This document shows, piece after piece, positions 23,519 to 37,700 of a stretch of DNA of 64,000 nt. The DNA is from Arabidopsis thaliana (Eukaryota > Streptophyta > Magnoliopsida > Brassicales > Brassicaceae). The stretch spans positions 26,831,971 through 26,895,970 of the forward strand of contig NC_003070.9 of NCBI RefSeq assembly GCF_000001735.4, in the 5' to 3' direction. Each line of letters begins with the position of its first letter. The stretch's first letter is position 1. Made by a program: the position numbers and the translations under genes. The notes beneath the pieces are model-generated. The model saw nothing but the letters and a program-made list of their open reading frames with translations. It searched no databases and was not told the origin of the DNA.

Positions 23519-26500
23519 ATGGCGCAGAGAGTCGGAGCATTGAAAAGATTGAAACTTTCTTCTGCAACTCCAGATTTTCCTATTGGTTTCCGTTGTGATG
23601 GAGTTCGTGTTCATCGACGCTGCTCTTTCTCCAGAAATTGTGCTTCTAATCGAAAGCCAAGACTCCGAATTGTTGCTCAGAAGAAATGGAAATTGAACGA
23701 TATCGACACAAGTAAGACCCTTCTTCCTCTTCGAATTCTGGTTCTTGAAGTTCTCTGTAACAGCTGCTGAGTTATGTTGGTGTTCTTATATGACAGATGT
23801 TGTACAAGAACGATTTAGTCAGTGGGTGTCGAAATCACAGAAAATTCTGAGTGATGTAACATCTCCATTGAAGAAAAAGAGTCAGAGTCTCAAAAAGATT
23901 GATCTTGAGGATCAACAAGATTTTGAAGACTTGGAGGAACTTCTTACAGTTGAACAAACTGTTCGAAGTGATACACCAAAAGGGTTTCTTTCTTTTGATG
24001 CTATTATCTCCATTGAACAGTTTAGTAGGTGAGCTAATCTAAACCACAGGATCATTGAATCATCTTCACTTTGTGGTTGTTGTTAAAGTATTCATTTTTC
24101 TTTGACCCTTTATAAGCAGGATGAATGGAATCACTGGGAAGAAAATGCAGGATATATTTGAAACAATTGTTTCTCCAGCTTTATCTACTGATGCCCGGTA
24201 CTTGGTGGAGTATTGCTGTTTCAGGTTTTTATCGAGGGATAGCTCGGAGTTTCATCCGTGTCTCAAGGTATCTGGAAACTGGGATGCTTTACACTTATTG
24301 TTTCAGAAATGGAGAGTATTGTTTATTGGTTTCTGAAGCATTGAAAATTATCTCTTCATAGGAACCTGCATTCCAGAGGCTTATATTCATCACAATGCTC
24401 GCGTGGGCGAATCCATATTGTAAAGAAAGAAATGCACGCAATGATGCCTCAGGAAAACCTTCTTTTCAGGTATTTCTTAGACCGTTCATTTCGTCTGTCT
24501 AGCTTATATGAAGACAAAAGTTCTTTATTCTCGAATTGAATCTTATTGTTGCTCTGAAGGTTGATAGTGGTAATAGTATAAACAAACAAAGTTTGTGATA
24601 TCAGATTGTATTCTGCTCTTTGGGTAGCAGATCAATACTGATGAAGGTTATTGATGTTGAAGGGACGATTTATTGGGGAAGAGGCATTTATTCGTATTGC
24701 TCCAGCTATTTCAGGCTTGGCTGATAGGGCTACTGTACATAACCTTTTCAAGGCTCTAGCTACTGCCACTGATCAAAAAGGCATTTCTTTGGAGATTTGG
24801 CTTGCTTACATCCAGGAACTTGTCAAGTGAGTATGACATTTGGGTTGCTTTCCATTACTTGTTTCATTTTCAGATAGTGTGAACTGTAGTAAACTTTTTG
24901 GATAGCATGCATCTAAAATCTTTGTGCATTCAATGATATCTTTAGTTTGTAAACACTTGGGAGTTTAAGTGTATGATGTCCCTATAAACTTTGCTTTCTG
25001 TTTAATATGGACTCAATATAGCTTTTCAAGCTGAATATTGTCTTTTCGTACTAGTAGAGTTGAAATGTATGTGAACCGCATTAACGTAGATTTTGCATAA
25101 GTAAATATGACCCAACGTTGTTTACCTAGCTGAGTATCTTTCCATTGTCAGAACAGAATACACGAGGGACGGAAGTCACACCAGACTACAGACTTTCCGC
25201 AGTTGTCATCGGAGAGACTTTTATGCATGGCCGCCAACAGGAAAGGACCTGTTTTAAAGTGGGAGAATAACGTTGCATGGCCTGGAAAACTTACTTTAAC
25301 TGATAAAGCCCTCTATTTCGAGGTAATTAGTTCTTTTTTTTCTAAGTCCCTTGGGAAGGAGCGAGCGAGTGAACACTCTTTTCTGTTTGCTTTTATAGAT
25401 GAAGAACACTTCAGTTTTACATATTTACTGCATTGATATGCAACGTTAGCTGGAATTCTAAGTTGTTTAATTTTAAACTTTGCGAACCCATGTCTTATTA
25501 GAATGTTCTTTTGGTGTAGAAATGAGAACCCTAAACCCTTCTCATGGAAATGCTCTTTTGGTTTCAGCCAGTTGACATAAAAGGAAGTAAAGGGGTCTTG
25601 AGACTTGATCTCGCTGGAGACAAGTCAACAGTGGAGAAAGCGAAAGTGGGGCCTCTGGGCTTTTCTCTCTTTGATTCTGCAGTTTCTGTTTCATCCGGCC
25701 CCGGGTGAGTTCATATGTTCATGTAGCTGATCACTGATGTCGTTCTGATATGTCTCTGACGGTGCCATTTGTCTGGGTGGTCGTTTACCTATATGCTAAC
25801 CTGTAAATATTCATTTAGGTTGGCCACTTGGGTTCTGGAGTTCGTTGACCTTGGAGGAGAACTTAGACGAGATGTTTGGCATGCAATTATTAGTGAAGTT
25901 ATAGCATTGCACACATTTCTACGAGAATTTGGGCCAGGAGAGGGTGATAAGTCGCTGTATCAAGTGTTTGGTGCAAAGAAGGGTAAGGAAAAAGCAATTG
26001 CAAGTGCATCTAACTGTATTGCAAGACTTCAAGCTCTTCAATATATGCGGAATTTGCCTGATGATCCTATCAAACTAGTTCAGTTCTCTTTTCTTCAACA
26101 AGTAGCCTATGGTGACATCGTGTGTCAAACTTTAGCCGTAAATTTTTGGGGTGGACCACTATTGACCAAAGTTTCAGACAAACGAGGTGATATTGCCAGG
26201 GCTTCCAGAGAGTCCTATGAAACTTTTGATAACGTGTCTGATCTAGATGGAAGTGTTTACTTGAAAAGGTGGATGAGATCTCCTTCCTGGGGTTCAACTG
26301 CATCCATGAACTTCTGGAAAAACTCTTCTCTAAGACAAGGCTTAGTTCTGAGCAAACACCTTGCGGTTGCTGATCTTACACTTGTAGAGAGGGCAACAGA
26401 AACATGTAGACAAAAATACAAGGTGGTCGAAAAAACTCAAGCCACTATTGATGCTGCAACTATCAAAGGGATACCTAGTAACATTGACCTCTTTAAGGTA

Positions 26501-27629
26501 ACACTTTTTCTCCATTGATAGTTTTGCTACAAACATTGTTTTGGACGGTTTCCTAATTCGTCATGTTTAGACAACTTTCATCTCTTGTGTCAATGGACTC
26601 GGTATTTGTAGTATTTTTCATTACCTTGCAAACTATTACATAAAATTAAATAAGTAGAGACCGTAGTGACTCAATGTTGTCCTGCTACTCTTATTTTTTA
26701 ATCCCAGGAACTCATTCTACCACTGAGTATAACTGCCACAGAGTTTGAGAAACTCAGGTGCTGGGAGGAGCCTTACATGACGGTCTCTTTTCTAGCATTT
26801 GCATCAACGATAATTTTCAGGTTGGTTGACACTTAGACATGTGATAAATGTGATATCTCGTGCACATTAATGATTCTTAGGTTTAAGACTTGTAATCGCA
26901 TGCAGAGAAATCATATTATCATTGCTGCTTCAAGTTAGATATTATTATCATTGCTTCAAGTTAGACTTAGTAATGATCTGATACCACTGAGGATACTTTT
27001 CTGCGCCTCAGGAACCTTTTGCAGTACGTTCTTCCCGTGTCTTTGATATTTTTGGCAACTGGGATGCTTACGTTGAAGGGACTCAGACGACAAGGCCGTC
27101 TAGGAAGATTGTTTGGAATAATTAGCATTCGAGATCAGCCATCTTCAAATACTATTCAAAAAATAATTGCTGTCAAAGACGCCATGCAAAATCTGGAGAG
27201 CTATCTCCAAAAGGTGAATGTAGTGCTTCTAAAACTACGGACAATTGTATTATCTGGTCATCCTCAGGTATGTTCTAATCACTGGATCAGGTTTCAGAGC
27301 TTTTTATTGCATTCCTTCTCTTACCTGGTGACGCGATTTGAAACTTTTCTCAGATAACTACTGAAGTAGCACTGGCTATGCTATCTATTGCAACGGTTCT
27401 AGTCATTGTCCCTTTCAAGTATGTTCTGGCTTTTGTTCTCTACGATCAATTTACTCGGGAGCTCGAGTTCCGGAAAGAAATGGTCAAGAAATTTAATGCT
27501 TTCTTACGGGAACGTTGGGAGATGGTACCAGCAGCTCCTGTCATTGTTTTACCGTTTGTTAATGAAGAGTCTACACCAGCAACTCAGGAAAACAAGCAGC
27601 TCAGAAAACCAACACCGAGAGGTGATTGA
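23519..27629 (+). CDS. DUF639 family membrane-associated protein
   Basis: Eleven exons join in frame to 823 aa: 23519-23711, 23797-24028, 24120-24267, 24362-24469, 24663-24826, 25157-25322, 25568-25704, 25819-26497, 26708-26820, 27012-27267 and 27354-27629. The Arg-rich, acid-poor N-terminus (MAQRVGALKRLKLSS) looks like an organelle transit peptide. The central part includes GPVLKWENNVAWPGKLTLTD, typical of DUF639. Near the C-terminus there are about three hydrophobic spans, for example VLPVSLIFLATGML and TVLVIVPFKYVLAFVL. The family is plant-conserved with no established biochemical role. The acceptor at 25156 was chosen because the nearer CAG at 25151 breaks the frame. It matches At1g71240 from memory. 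Confidence 0.85.
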
Positions 27630-28154
27630 TAAAAAGTGCCAAATTTGTATAATCTAGTGGCGTGTGCATGTTTTAACTAGAAGCTCAAGAAGGAACAAAT
27701 ATCAAATTGTAGTTGACAATGATTCATTAAATGTATATGAAAAGTAGTATAGATGTTAGTTGTTTATGCTTATTGCTCATCTTCTTAAAAATCTATTTCC
27801 AAAACCTGTCAGCCTTAAGAAATTCATTATGATCCGCTCGTGGCAACTCTATCCGTTAGTCTCAGATAATCCTGTGCTCATTTATTTCTTTTGATCTTTA
27901 TCTGAAGAGGTTTAGAAAAAATTTCGTCATGGTCATGTCTCCTTGCGTATGCAGTTTTAGTCTCTTATTATGGAAATTTCAAGCATGATGCAAGCTTTTT
28001 GACTCGCTTACATGCAAGCAGTCGAAACGTGAGAGAGTAAGCAGTTACAAAGTGAATCAGAAATTCCGGAAGATAACTCCTTTGTGTCACATGCAGCATG
28101 TTTTGCTTAGAGCCTTTTATATAACAATCTTTCCATATTCACAAGTTAAGTAAA
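27630..28154. other. Intergenic, no gene seen
   Basis: 3' UTR of the DUF639 gene and the upstream region of the GDSL lipase. AT-rich, without a clear ORF or RNA gene. Confidence 0.6.
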
Positions 28155-29612
28155 ATGAACACAAACAGAAAGAAGATGAAAGTCCATATTGGAGGATATG
28201 TGTTGATACTTGCCTTGACGGTTTCTGTTATATTACAGCAGCCTGAGTTGGTCACTGGACAAGCTAGAGTTCCTGCTATGTTTGTACTTGGAGACTCATT
28301 GGTCGATGCTGGTAACAACAACTTTCTACAAACTGTAGCTCGAGCCAATTTCCTCCCTTATGGCATCGACATGAACTACCAGCCTACTGGCAGATTTAGC
28401 AACGGCCTGACTTTCATTGATCTGCTAGGTAAAATTTCAGACACTTGAACGAAGTTCATTTCGTCAAGATTCATCAGTTTGTCTTAGTATTCTCTTATCT
28501 TACTAAAAAACACAATTTCTTCTGTAAAAAACAGCTCGGTTGTTAGAAATTCCATCACCCCCTCCCTTCGCGGATCCAACCACATCAGGCAATAGAATCC
28601 TCCAAGGAGTTAACTACGCGTCTGCAGCTGCTGGCATCCTCGATGTATCAGGCTACAACTATGTATGTTTTTGTTCAAAGATATGTTAGTGTTAAATGGA
28701 TAGAGGAATGATAATGTGGTGTGCAGGGTGGAAGATTCAGCCTGAACCAGCAAATGGTGAATCTAGAGACGACACTAAGCCAACTGCGAACGATGATGAG
28801 TCCCCAAAACTTTACGGATTACTTAGCAAGGTCGCTTGTGGTTCTCGTTTTTGGAAGCAATGACTATATCAACAACTACCTTATGCCTAATCTCTACGAT
28901 TCCAGCATAAGATTCAGACCACCTGACTTTGCCAATCTACTTCTCAGTCAATACGCTCGCCAGCTTCTGGTAATGTTTTACATCAAATCTTCATATGGTA
29001 TTATTTTATTAATCAATCTTCTGATAATCTTTTGAATCTATGTGTAGACTCTTTACAGCCTAGGTCTAAGAAAAATATTTATACCTGGAGTAGCACCACT
29101 AGGCTGCATACCAAACCAACGAGCCAGAGGTATCTCGCCACCTGATAGATGTGTTGACAGCGTGAATCAGATTCTAGGCACATTTAACCAAGGGCTAAAG
29201 TCACTTGTTGATCAGCTGAACCAGCGATCACCTGGAGCCATCTATGTATACGGCAACACCTATAGCGCAATTGGTGACATCTTAAACAACCCAGCTGCTT
29301 ACGGTACACTTATTCTCGGATAACATGGTTGTCAAAGGAGTTTCTTCTATGATTTCTACTCTGATCAAACATGGTTTATATGGTACAGGATTTAGCGTAG
29401 TAGACAGGGCTTGTTGCGGGATTGGGAGGAACCAAGGACAAATTACATGTCTGCCGTTGCAGACTCCTTGTCCCAACAGAAATCAGTATGTCTTTTGGGA
29501 TGCATTCCATCCTACTCAGACTGCTAACTCCATTCTGGCTAGACGAGCTTTCTATGGTCCACCTTCCGACGCATATCCTGTCAATGTCCAACAGATGACA
29601 CTCCTTCACTAG
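28155..29612 (+). CDS. GDSL esterase/lipase
   Basis: Five exons (28155-28428, 28535-28662, 28727-28969, 29048-29303, 29389-29612) encode 374 aa. An N-terminal signal peptide (VLILALTVSVIL, cleavage near residue 35) directs secretion. The four SGNH blocks are present. Block I FVLGDSLVDAGNNN carries the nucleophile Ser48; the block II Gly lies in LQGVNYASAAAGIL; block III is GSNDYINNY with Asn; block V is WDAFHPT with the catalytic Asp and His. The size and five-exon structure are typical of plant GDSL lipases. It corresponds to At1g71250 from memory. The natural substrate (a cuticle or lipid ester) is not evident. Confidence 0.93.
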
Positions 29613-29878
29613 TATATTTTGGTTTTCGTGTTTCTTTGAAGTTGTATGTTATAATGATTGAACCTATCTATCTATGAGTATCGAGTATCAAGTTGAAACC
29701 AAAATGCTTGTACTAAATAACATATGTGCTAATGAAAACAAGAAGACCCATGATTTAGAAGTCTTAGAGAGGACATATTAGTTTCAAAACAGAGCATGCC
29801 GAGTTTCGTGTGCACCAAATGCCAGAAAAAAGAACACATGCATTTTCAATTTACTCCGTTCCTACTACTCTCATCATT

Positions 29879-31421
29879 TCATTTATCCCACTCCAGCTCT
29901 AACTGTGGTTCAGTCTTTAGATGAGAAACATTCCTCGACGGCAGAGCTTCAGTATTAACGTGACCAGTTAACCGATTCCAACCCATGATGTGTGGAAGAG
30001 CAAACTGCACAAAATACAAAATCTGGTTAAAAAACAATCACCAATATCCCTTGAAGAATATATACTTGATCCAGATTCATGTGCTAAAACTGACAGAGAA
30101 GCAATGCCCTTGGTTTTTCTAGTCAATGTTTTTGGTTCTCGAACTGATATAATAGTAACAGAATATAGAGAACGCAGAATAAAAATCTTATCTTACACTA
30201 AAAGCTGTCTTCATCACTGCAAATTCAGCTTTTGTGACAGGAACCACAAAATAGTCATTGGTTTTGAGGATGCTATTGTTAACGCCTGCAACAAAACCGC
30301 AGAAGGTAAGTGTTTATACAGCATTAAGAATTCAGCATTCCTATTGTTATAAGACAGCTATTCTGTGCGAAAACTGTTATCGCCATATTACAAAACTAAT
30401 ACAAGTGCAAGCTTCTAAATTTACTAAACAGAAAGCTCCCATAACTAAGTATTTCAGTACTGATTATCCATGTTAATTTGATAGAAGCCTTACTCAATGA
30501 GATGAAGTAGCCGCTACCATCTGCGTGGGGCTTAACTGACAGTGACTTCCTGACTTGACCAGCATTACTGAGGAGTCAAAGACAAGTCTATGTCAGAACA
30601 TGAAAATGCTGCGATAAAAATATAATGTATTGAAGCAAAAAAAGACAAACCTTGATTTCATGGAAGGGTCATGGAAAAACTCGGAGCTGTCTTTGGAACC
30701 CATGCTAATTAAGGATCCAACTTCAGTAGGTGACAAAGCAAATTTCTGCAATAATGTAGGAAACAAACCAAATTTATCAGAGGAGAAAGAAGAGACAAGT
30801 GAAGAAGATAGAGAGTGTGAAAAAGATCAATACCTGTTTCTTTTCCCAGTCGTACTTACGCTCACCAATAGCAGGCATAAAAGTCATCATTAAGGATCCA
30901 CGACGATCTATCCGAAGATTTCCCGACTAAACAATTGTACTCACAGTAAGTAATGAGAATCTAAAAGAAGCCTTTAAAGAGAACACACAAAACTAAAAAG
31001 AAATGGATTTTGGGCTTACATCGATTTCAGTGAAACTGGGAAGAACAGGTTCAACAGAGAGAGCAGCTTTTCCTTTGAAGATAGAATAAGGTGCGAACAA
31101 TCGACCACTAGGCTTTGCGGCATCTTCTCAAATCAAGCAAACAAAATTAGGGCAAGTACACTTAAACTGACGAAACGGAAACAAACCAAGTTCTTACCTT
31201 TACCAGGGAATCCACGTCCAGGGGTTGAAGAATTTGACCAGCTTGCAAAACCACGCAACGTCGAAGCTTCGAAAAGTGACTTACTTTGGTCACAAAGGCT
31301 CCTGCTTTAACAAAAACAAACCAACCCAGAGAAGCCATTTTAAGAGTAATGAAATCTAAAATCTGAATTTTGAGAGGAACTGAAGTAACCTGGAGAGCAA
31401 AGAGCGGGCTTGCTTCATCAT
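29879..31421 (-). CDS. WHY2: WHIRLY2, mitochondrial single-stranded DNA-binding protein
   Basis: Eight exons on the minus strand (31421-31390, 31301-31198, 31123-31020, 30926-30834, 30745-30651, 30567-30494, 30285-30197, 30004-29879) give 238 aa. The N-terminus ([18 protein letters not shown]) is Arg/Ser-rich, as for mitochondrial import. The Whirly domain follows, with the oligomer-forming motif [10 protein letters not shown] and the core [17 protein letters not shown]. The C-terminus is acidic and aromatic (ELEWDK), as in other plant Whirlies. The family forms tetramers and 24-mers that bind ssDNA and suppress microhomology-mediated repair in organelles. It shares its 344-bp upstream region with VPS52. 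A second mitochondrial repair protein, RAD52-1, lies 15 kb away. Confidence 0.95.
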
Positions 31422-31765
31422 CTTCTTCTGTCTCGAGTAAAAAGCATCACTTGAGGTCTTCCGACTTCTGAGGTTTTATGATTTATCAAAACGGGTTTTA
31501 TCGGGCGACCCATATTTTAACCCGTTTGTTTTATATATAAGTCTTTTAACGGCCCAATGGGCCTTTATTGTTGATTGGGAAATTAAAAATCAGATTAGAG
31601 AAGACGAACGAATCTGAGAAAGGTGAAGCTGAAGAAGAAGAAGAAGAAGAAGAAGAAGAAGAAGAAGAAGAAGAAGACTCTCTAATGGCGGACTCAAACT
31701 GATTTCGAGGATTCTGATTTCGTTTTCTAGTTGAAGATCTTTCAACTCTTAATCTCATTAGGAAG
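31422..31765. promoter_or_regulatory. Bidirectional promoter WHY2 / VPS52 with palindromic site II
   Basis: GGCCCAATGGGCC at 31551-31563 holds two back-to-back site II (TGGGCC) elements, TCP-factor targets frequent in genes for mitochondrial and proliferative functions. CGGGCGACCCAT is near 31502. The region separates the two start codons. Confidence 0.55.
31631..31677 (+). repeat. (GAA)n microsatellite in the VPS52 5' leader
   Basis: About 15 consecutive GAA units in the presumed 5' UTR, 90-135 bp before the VPS52 start. Likely length-polymorphic. Confidence 0.95.
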
Positions 31766-34700
31766 ATGTCCGACATTTCCATTGACGCATTGGTACTTCA
31801 TTTTTTTTGCATTCGTGATCTTCTAGCCTTAATCATGGATCCTTTATGATCTCTTGTCTAATTCGCTTTGCTCTTCTATCTGAAATTCATAGGGCCAAAC
31901 TATGGGGGACTTTAGTAATCATGAGAAACTTGGATTTGATTTAGGAGCATTTGTTGGAGACTTGGCTTTTGAAGAAGATTCAGGCAGGTAACGTTCTCAT
32001 GTTTTGTATCTTAATTCGACTATAACATATGTTTCTGCTTCTCTTTGTTCTTCTGATTAGAATGCTCTCCTTTGATTTGTTTGGCAGTGAGGATATTTCA
32101 TTGGAAGGGCTTCAACAAGAACTTGAAGAATGTGAAAGTGATGAGGTAAGTTATTCACTTAACTGAGATCAAACTTATAAAGCTAGCACCTCGGTTCTTC
32201 TTTTTCGAAGTATTGTTTCTACTCTCATTTGAGTTACTTTGGAGTACATGGATTGATCATAGAATGTTAGATCCATGGATATGATGTCCTTTCTATCTTG
32301 TTTGTGTGAAATGTCAGGTTGTTGCCAATATACTGTCTAGTGGTGACAAACTTAGAGAATATGCAAAAGGGGTTGAAAACAATCTACGCAAGGTTGAATT
32401 GGATTCAATCGAGGTTGTTATTCTCTACCTGTGCTACATTGTGGCACTTGTTGTTTTCTACTTTTTATGTACTTCCGTCTATAAGTTCGGGAATTTCTTT
32501 GATATCGTAAGTAACTAACTTAAATGCTTTACATTCCATGAATACTCAGGATTACATAAAGGAAAGTGACAACCTAGTCTCACTTCACGATCAGATTCGT
32601 GACTGTGACAGCATCCTGTCACAAATGGAAACTCTTCTCAGTGGATTTCAGGTATTTGAAAATTAGACATTTATATAATTTGTGTGTATGTATGTGCTTC
32701 TTTCTCCTTATTCTGACTTTTGCTTAATGGGAGGAATTTTTTTACTTTGAAATACATATATTTTTTCCTGGTAATCTAAATGTGCACTTTGCTTCTTTTC
32801 TTTCAGGAAGAGATTGGTTCTATAAGTTCAGACATAAAGATTCTTCAAGAAAAGTCAATGGACATGGGTTTGAGATTGAAAAACCGCAGGGTATAGCTAA
32901 TCAGAAACCACTATTGGTATTATCTCTTGCTGCTTTCACTCGTGACTCATCCAAATGAACTCTTCTATTTGAATAGGTGGCTGAATCAAAGCTAGCAAAA
33001 TTTGTCGAAGACATTATAGTGCCACCAAAGATGATAGATGTAATTGTTGACGGAGAGGTATTTTTCAAATTCACTTTTTATGTAGCTTTGGTAGGGTTGG
33101 AGATTTGTAGGAATTTTGTAGGATCTCGTCATGTTGTATACATGTCTAATTTTTCTTTTTGTTTCTGGTGCTATAAGAATTACTGATTTGGTGCATATGT
33201 TGTAATCTGAAACATGGAGGAAAAATAGAAAAACAACATTTTCTGGTTAAGCTTGGTATATGCTTCCCCTATGTGCAATACTAAAATTTATTAAATTTTC
33301 TTCATTTTGTTTTCTTACACCATTTAGTCCTATCTTTATGTCCCCTGAGTACGTGTTTTTTTTGTAAAACCATAGTGGTGCATTTAAGCCTAGGTTGGAT
33401 TGCTGAGGGTATTTTTATTGCTAATCTGATAGTCGTATTATTTTCCTTATTCAGGTGAATGAAGAGTATATGAAAACGCTTGAAATTCTGAGTAAGAAGC
33501 TAAAATTTGTAGAAGCAGATCAGGCAGTTAAAAGTTCCAAAGCGTTAAAAGATGTAGAGCCTGAGCTCGAAAAGCTTCGGCAGAAAGCTATTTCCAAGGT
33601 TATTGATCTACTTTCTCTGTTACTTGATACCAAAAACTTATATATTTCGCTGAAGGGAGTGTGATAGGTCCAAACATAACTGTACCTATTGACTCTCAAA
33701 ACACACTGATACATGCATATTTCTTAAAGTTGTTAATTGTTTGATAAAAAACTACAGAAAAGTTAAGTTCCTGATATAACTCAACTTATTCTACCTCAAT
33801 GAGATGAATCATTGTTCCTTCCCTCTGAAAGAATTTATGGCCAGGAAAAAGTTGCCATCTGCGATAAATTCAACTTTTAGTTCTGTATTAAGTCATTTGT
33901 GTTTGTTCTCGTCCAATGCTGAAAGGGCATGCACGACTGCACGTCGATGGAGCATTCTAAATTTGTTCTCATGCAATAGATTTAAATTCGTTTTGCAGGT
34001 GTATGATTTTATTGTCCAGAAGCTTATAGCCCTGAGGAAACCCAAAACAAACATTCAGATTCTTCAACAGAGTGTGTTATTAAAGTACAAGTGAGTTATG
34101 CTCTCCAAGCCCCTTTAATTGGTTTTGACGTAGTGAAACTACAAATTGTACAACGTCTCCTGTCTTGCATGTATGTTTCTGTTAACTTTTTCTGCATGTG
34201 TATGTGGTCATCACCTTACAAACGTTTTGGTTAGTTATCTTGGTTTGGATTTTCCCTTTGTGATGTTGACGGAGTTGTTTTATTTTACATGTTACTGATA
34301 TCCAACTTGATATTATATTGCTTCTACAAGACTTATGTGGATACATACTTCATTCACCAATTACAATTTAATGATAGGTATATTATCTCCTTCCTCAAGG
34401 AACATGGAAAAGAAGTGTTTATGGATGTTCGTGCTGCATACATTGATACCATGAACAAGGTGATATTCTTTATCTTGTTTGATTTCTTACACTATGCTGC
34501 AACTCCTTTATATAGTCTTAGTTGAATGAGGAAGAATACACAGATAGATTTGACTAAGGTTATTCTCCGCATATGCAAGGTAGTGGATACAACATCCAAT
34601 TGTACGTTACATGCAAGTAATTCTTCTATTCTTGTTTTCTAACTATAATTGGACAAAGCTAGTTGGTTAGATAAAAATGCTGTTTGCTAGCTTAGGCTTT

Positions 34701-37700
34701 TAAATGTTATTACACCTTATGTATTGTATGATCTTGTTTCAGGTGTTAAGTGCACATTTTCGTGCTTATATTCAAGCACTTGAGAAACTACAGTTAGATA
34801 TAGCCACAGCATATGACTTAATTGGGGTAGAGACCAGAACCACCGGCCTCTTCTCAAGAGCTAGGGAGCCACTAAAGAACCGCTCTGCCGTTTTTGCTTT
34901 GGGTGACAGGATAAAAATTATAAAGGTATGCATCATTCAGCAGTTATCATTTTTTGATTGATTTTTTCGACCATTCTACATGCTCTGGCGAATTTGTTAT
35001 ATAAAATGAGTTGCTCTTCTGACTCTTTAATACAAAAGATGGTACTAGGTCTGCGTCTTTACAAATAAAGTATAAGTTATATTAATGTATTGTACACCAT
35101 AAGTTTTATTGAGGAGTGCCCACTTTGGTTTTGGTTCAGATATTTTAGTCTTAGGTTATAAATTATAGGAATCAAATATTTTGGTTCATTTCAGTTTTGG
35201 TTTTTACGATATGTATCCTTAATTTTAAAGGCTCCTCAAATAGATGGAAGTTTCGATTTGTTTTTCTCATTTTCAATTTGGATTAGTGTGGTATCAATTT
35301 GTTTTTTTTTGCTATAGAAGAAGTAAATCCAAAGTTTGTTTGGTTTAACAATATTCGTTAAAAGACTTAAGTTTCAGTATGACCGCTGTAGGATATTGAT
35401 CAACCTGCTTTGATCCCGCACATAGCCGAAGCCAGCTCTCTCAAATATCCTTATGAAGTGCTCTTCAGGAGCCTGCACAAGCTACTTATGGATACAGCTA
35501 CTTCTGAGTTCTGTTGATTTTTCCCCTTTTATATTTGTGTTATTGTCGCTCATCGCTCAACCCCCTGGTTAACGTCATTTGTTTTCATTTTAACAGGTAT
35601 ATGTTTTGTGATGATTTCTTTGGTGAAGAGTCCATATTCTATGAAATTTTTGCGGGTAATTTCTAATCTGTCTCCCTTCCTTTTGCTGTACCAAACTTTG
35701 TGGATTTTGTTAGCTGTGTAGAAGAACATCTGTTTTTCCTGTAATACTGGTATACCAAATTTGATATGGTGTTGAGCAGCGTGTAAGAAATTATCTTCTC
35801 TTCTTCCGGATAGAAAGCTGAACCTCTTGTACTTTACAATGGATATGATAATTGTAGCAGTTTTTTGGATAAATTCTAAAATTTAAATGATACAGGTCCA
35901 TTTTCTGTCATCGATGAGCACTTCAATCCCGTTCTTTCAAACTGTTTTGATGCTATTGGCCTGATGCTTATGATTCGCATAATACACCACCACCAGGTAT
36001 TAACGATGACCTAACTACTAGTTTATCTGCGTTTTGGTGAATATCTTGGAATTAGGTAATTTATTTAGCTTCTTCCCTTTTGAACTTTTCTAGTCTCCCA
36101 CATATGTGAGAATGCATTGAAGTATGGTTAGATATTTATCAACTTGGCATTGGAAAGAGTTCTCTTAATATCTTGCAAACTAACGATGTAGATATACCTT
36201 CAACTGGTCCACATAGGCGTATTACAACCAGTCTATATTTTTTCTCAACAGTATGATAATCTAGTGTAGCTTATATTACTTATTTTCATGATCCAGCCTT
36301 TTGCAAGGGTCATGATGGTATTATATGTCCACTAATAGTTAAGCAATACTTTCCCACCTTTTTTACAGCTTATCATGTCTCGCCGGAGAATTCCATGCCT
36401 GGACTCATATCTGGACAAGGTTCATACCTCTCTATCTCTTTTATTATGTTTGATCAACATTTAAATATGTATGGTGCAATAAAAAGAGTTCATTATTATT
36501 GTGCTCATCTTCAGCTGTTTTCACTTGGTCGCTAAATGTTTTCTTTTTGGTATAACTTTGAAGGTCTTGTATAGATCTTAGATATAAGCTTATAGATGCG
36601 GCTATGGTTTGATTTCCTTAGGTTTCATAGTCCTCTCTCAATGAATCTTTTATTTTGGAAATTGAGCAGGTTAATATTTCTTTGTGGCCTCGTTTCAAGA
36701 TGGTGTTTGACTCACACCTTAGCAGTCTGAGAGATGCAAACATTAAGACATTATGGGAAGATGATGTTCATCCTCACTATGTCATGAGGCGTTATGCTGA
36801 ATTCACGGCTTCGTTTATTCACCTAAACGTTGAATATGGAGATGGGCAGGTTCGTTATAAGATTGCTTCTGTCTCTAGTGATATGTATTACCTGTTCTCA
36901 TCACTCAAATCGCTTGACACTATATATGAACCGCTGCAGCTTGATATAAATCTGGAGCGGTTAAGAATGGCTGTAGATGGGTTGATTCTCAAGCTTGCAA
37001 AGTTGTTCCCAAGGCCAAAGCAGCAAATTGTGTTTCTCATAAATAACTACGATATGACAATCGCTGTACTGAAGGTGAGTTGAATCCTTGGCCGTCTCAT
37101 GTTAAGTGCACCCATGTGGACCAGTGTTTTCTTGGTTTGAAATGGCTTTCTACGAATCTCAAGGCTTAACTAATTGAGTCTGACCTACCAAAAGAATCTG
37201 TTTTGATCATCTTCCTGTATTTTAGGAAGCTGGACCAGAAGGTGGGAAAATTCAAATGCATTTTGAGGAAATGCTAAAGAGTAACACTTCATTATTTGTG
37301 GTAAGGGGCAAATACTAGGTTACCTTTGTAATTTGCTTCATGGGTATAACATAAAACTGTCTTTGTAGTAGCCTAACCTTAAATCTGATGTTAACTCGTA
37401 GGAAGAACTGCTGGTGGAGCATTTCAGTGATTTGATCAAATTCGTGAAAAATCGAGCTTGTAAGCAACTTGTTTCTTTCTTTTCTTCACGTACTCATCGA
37501 GTGTTAAGTTGAAAAACCACTAAACTGTAAGATATGTGGCAGCTGAGGATTCGAGCTTAAATCCAGAGAGGTCCATTACAATTGCTGAAGTAGAGCCACT
37601 GGTGAAGGACTTTGGAAGCAGATGGAAGACAGCGATTGAGTTGATGGACAAAGACATCATAACTTCCTTCAGTAACTTCTTGTGTGGTATGGATATTTTG

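Noticed and set aside
31546-31782. Ser-rich minus-strand ORF
   Set aside because: It is produced by the GAA microsatellite read in antisense.
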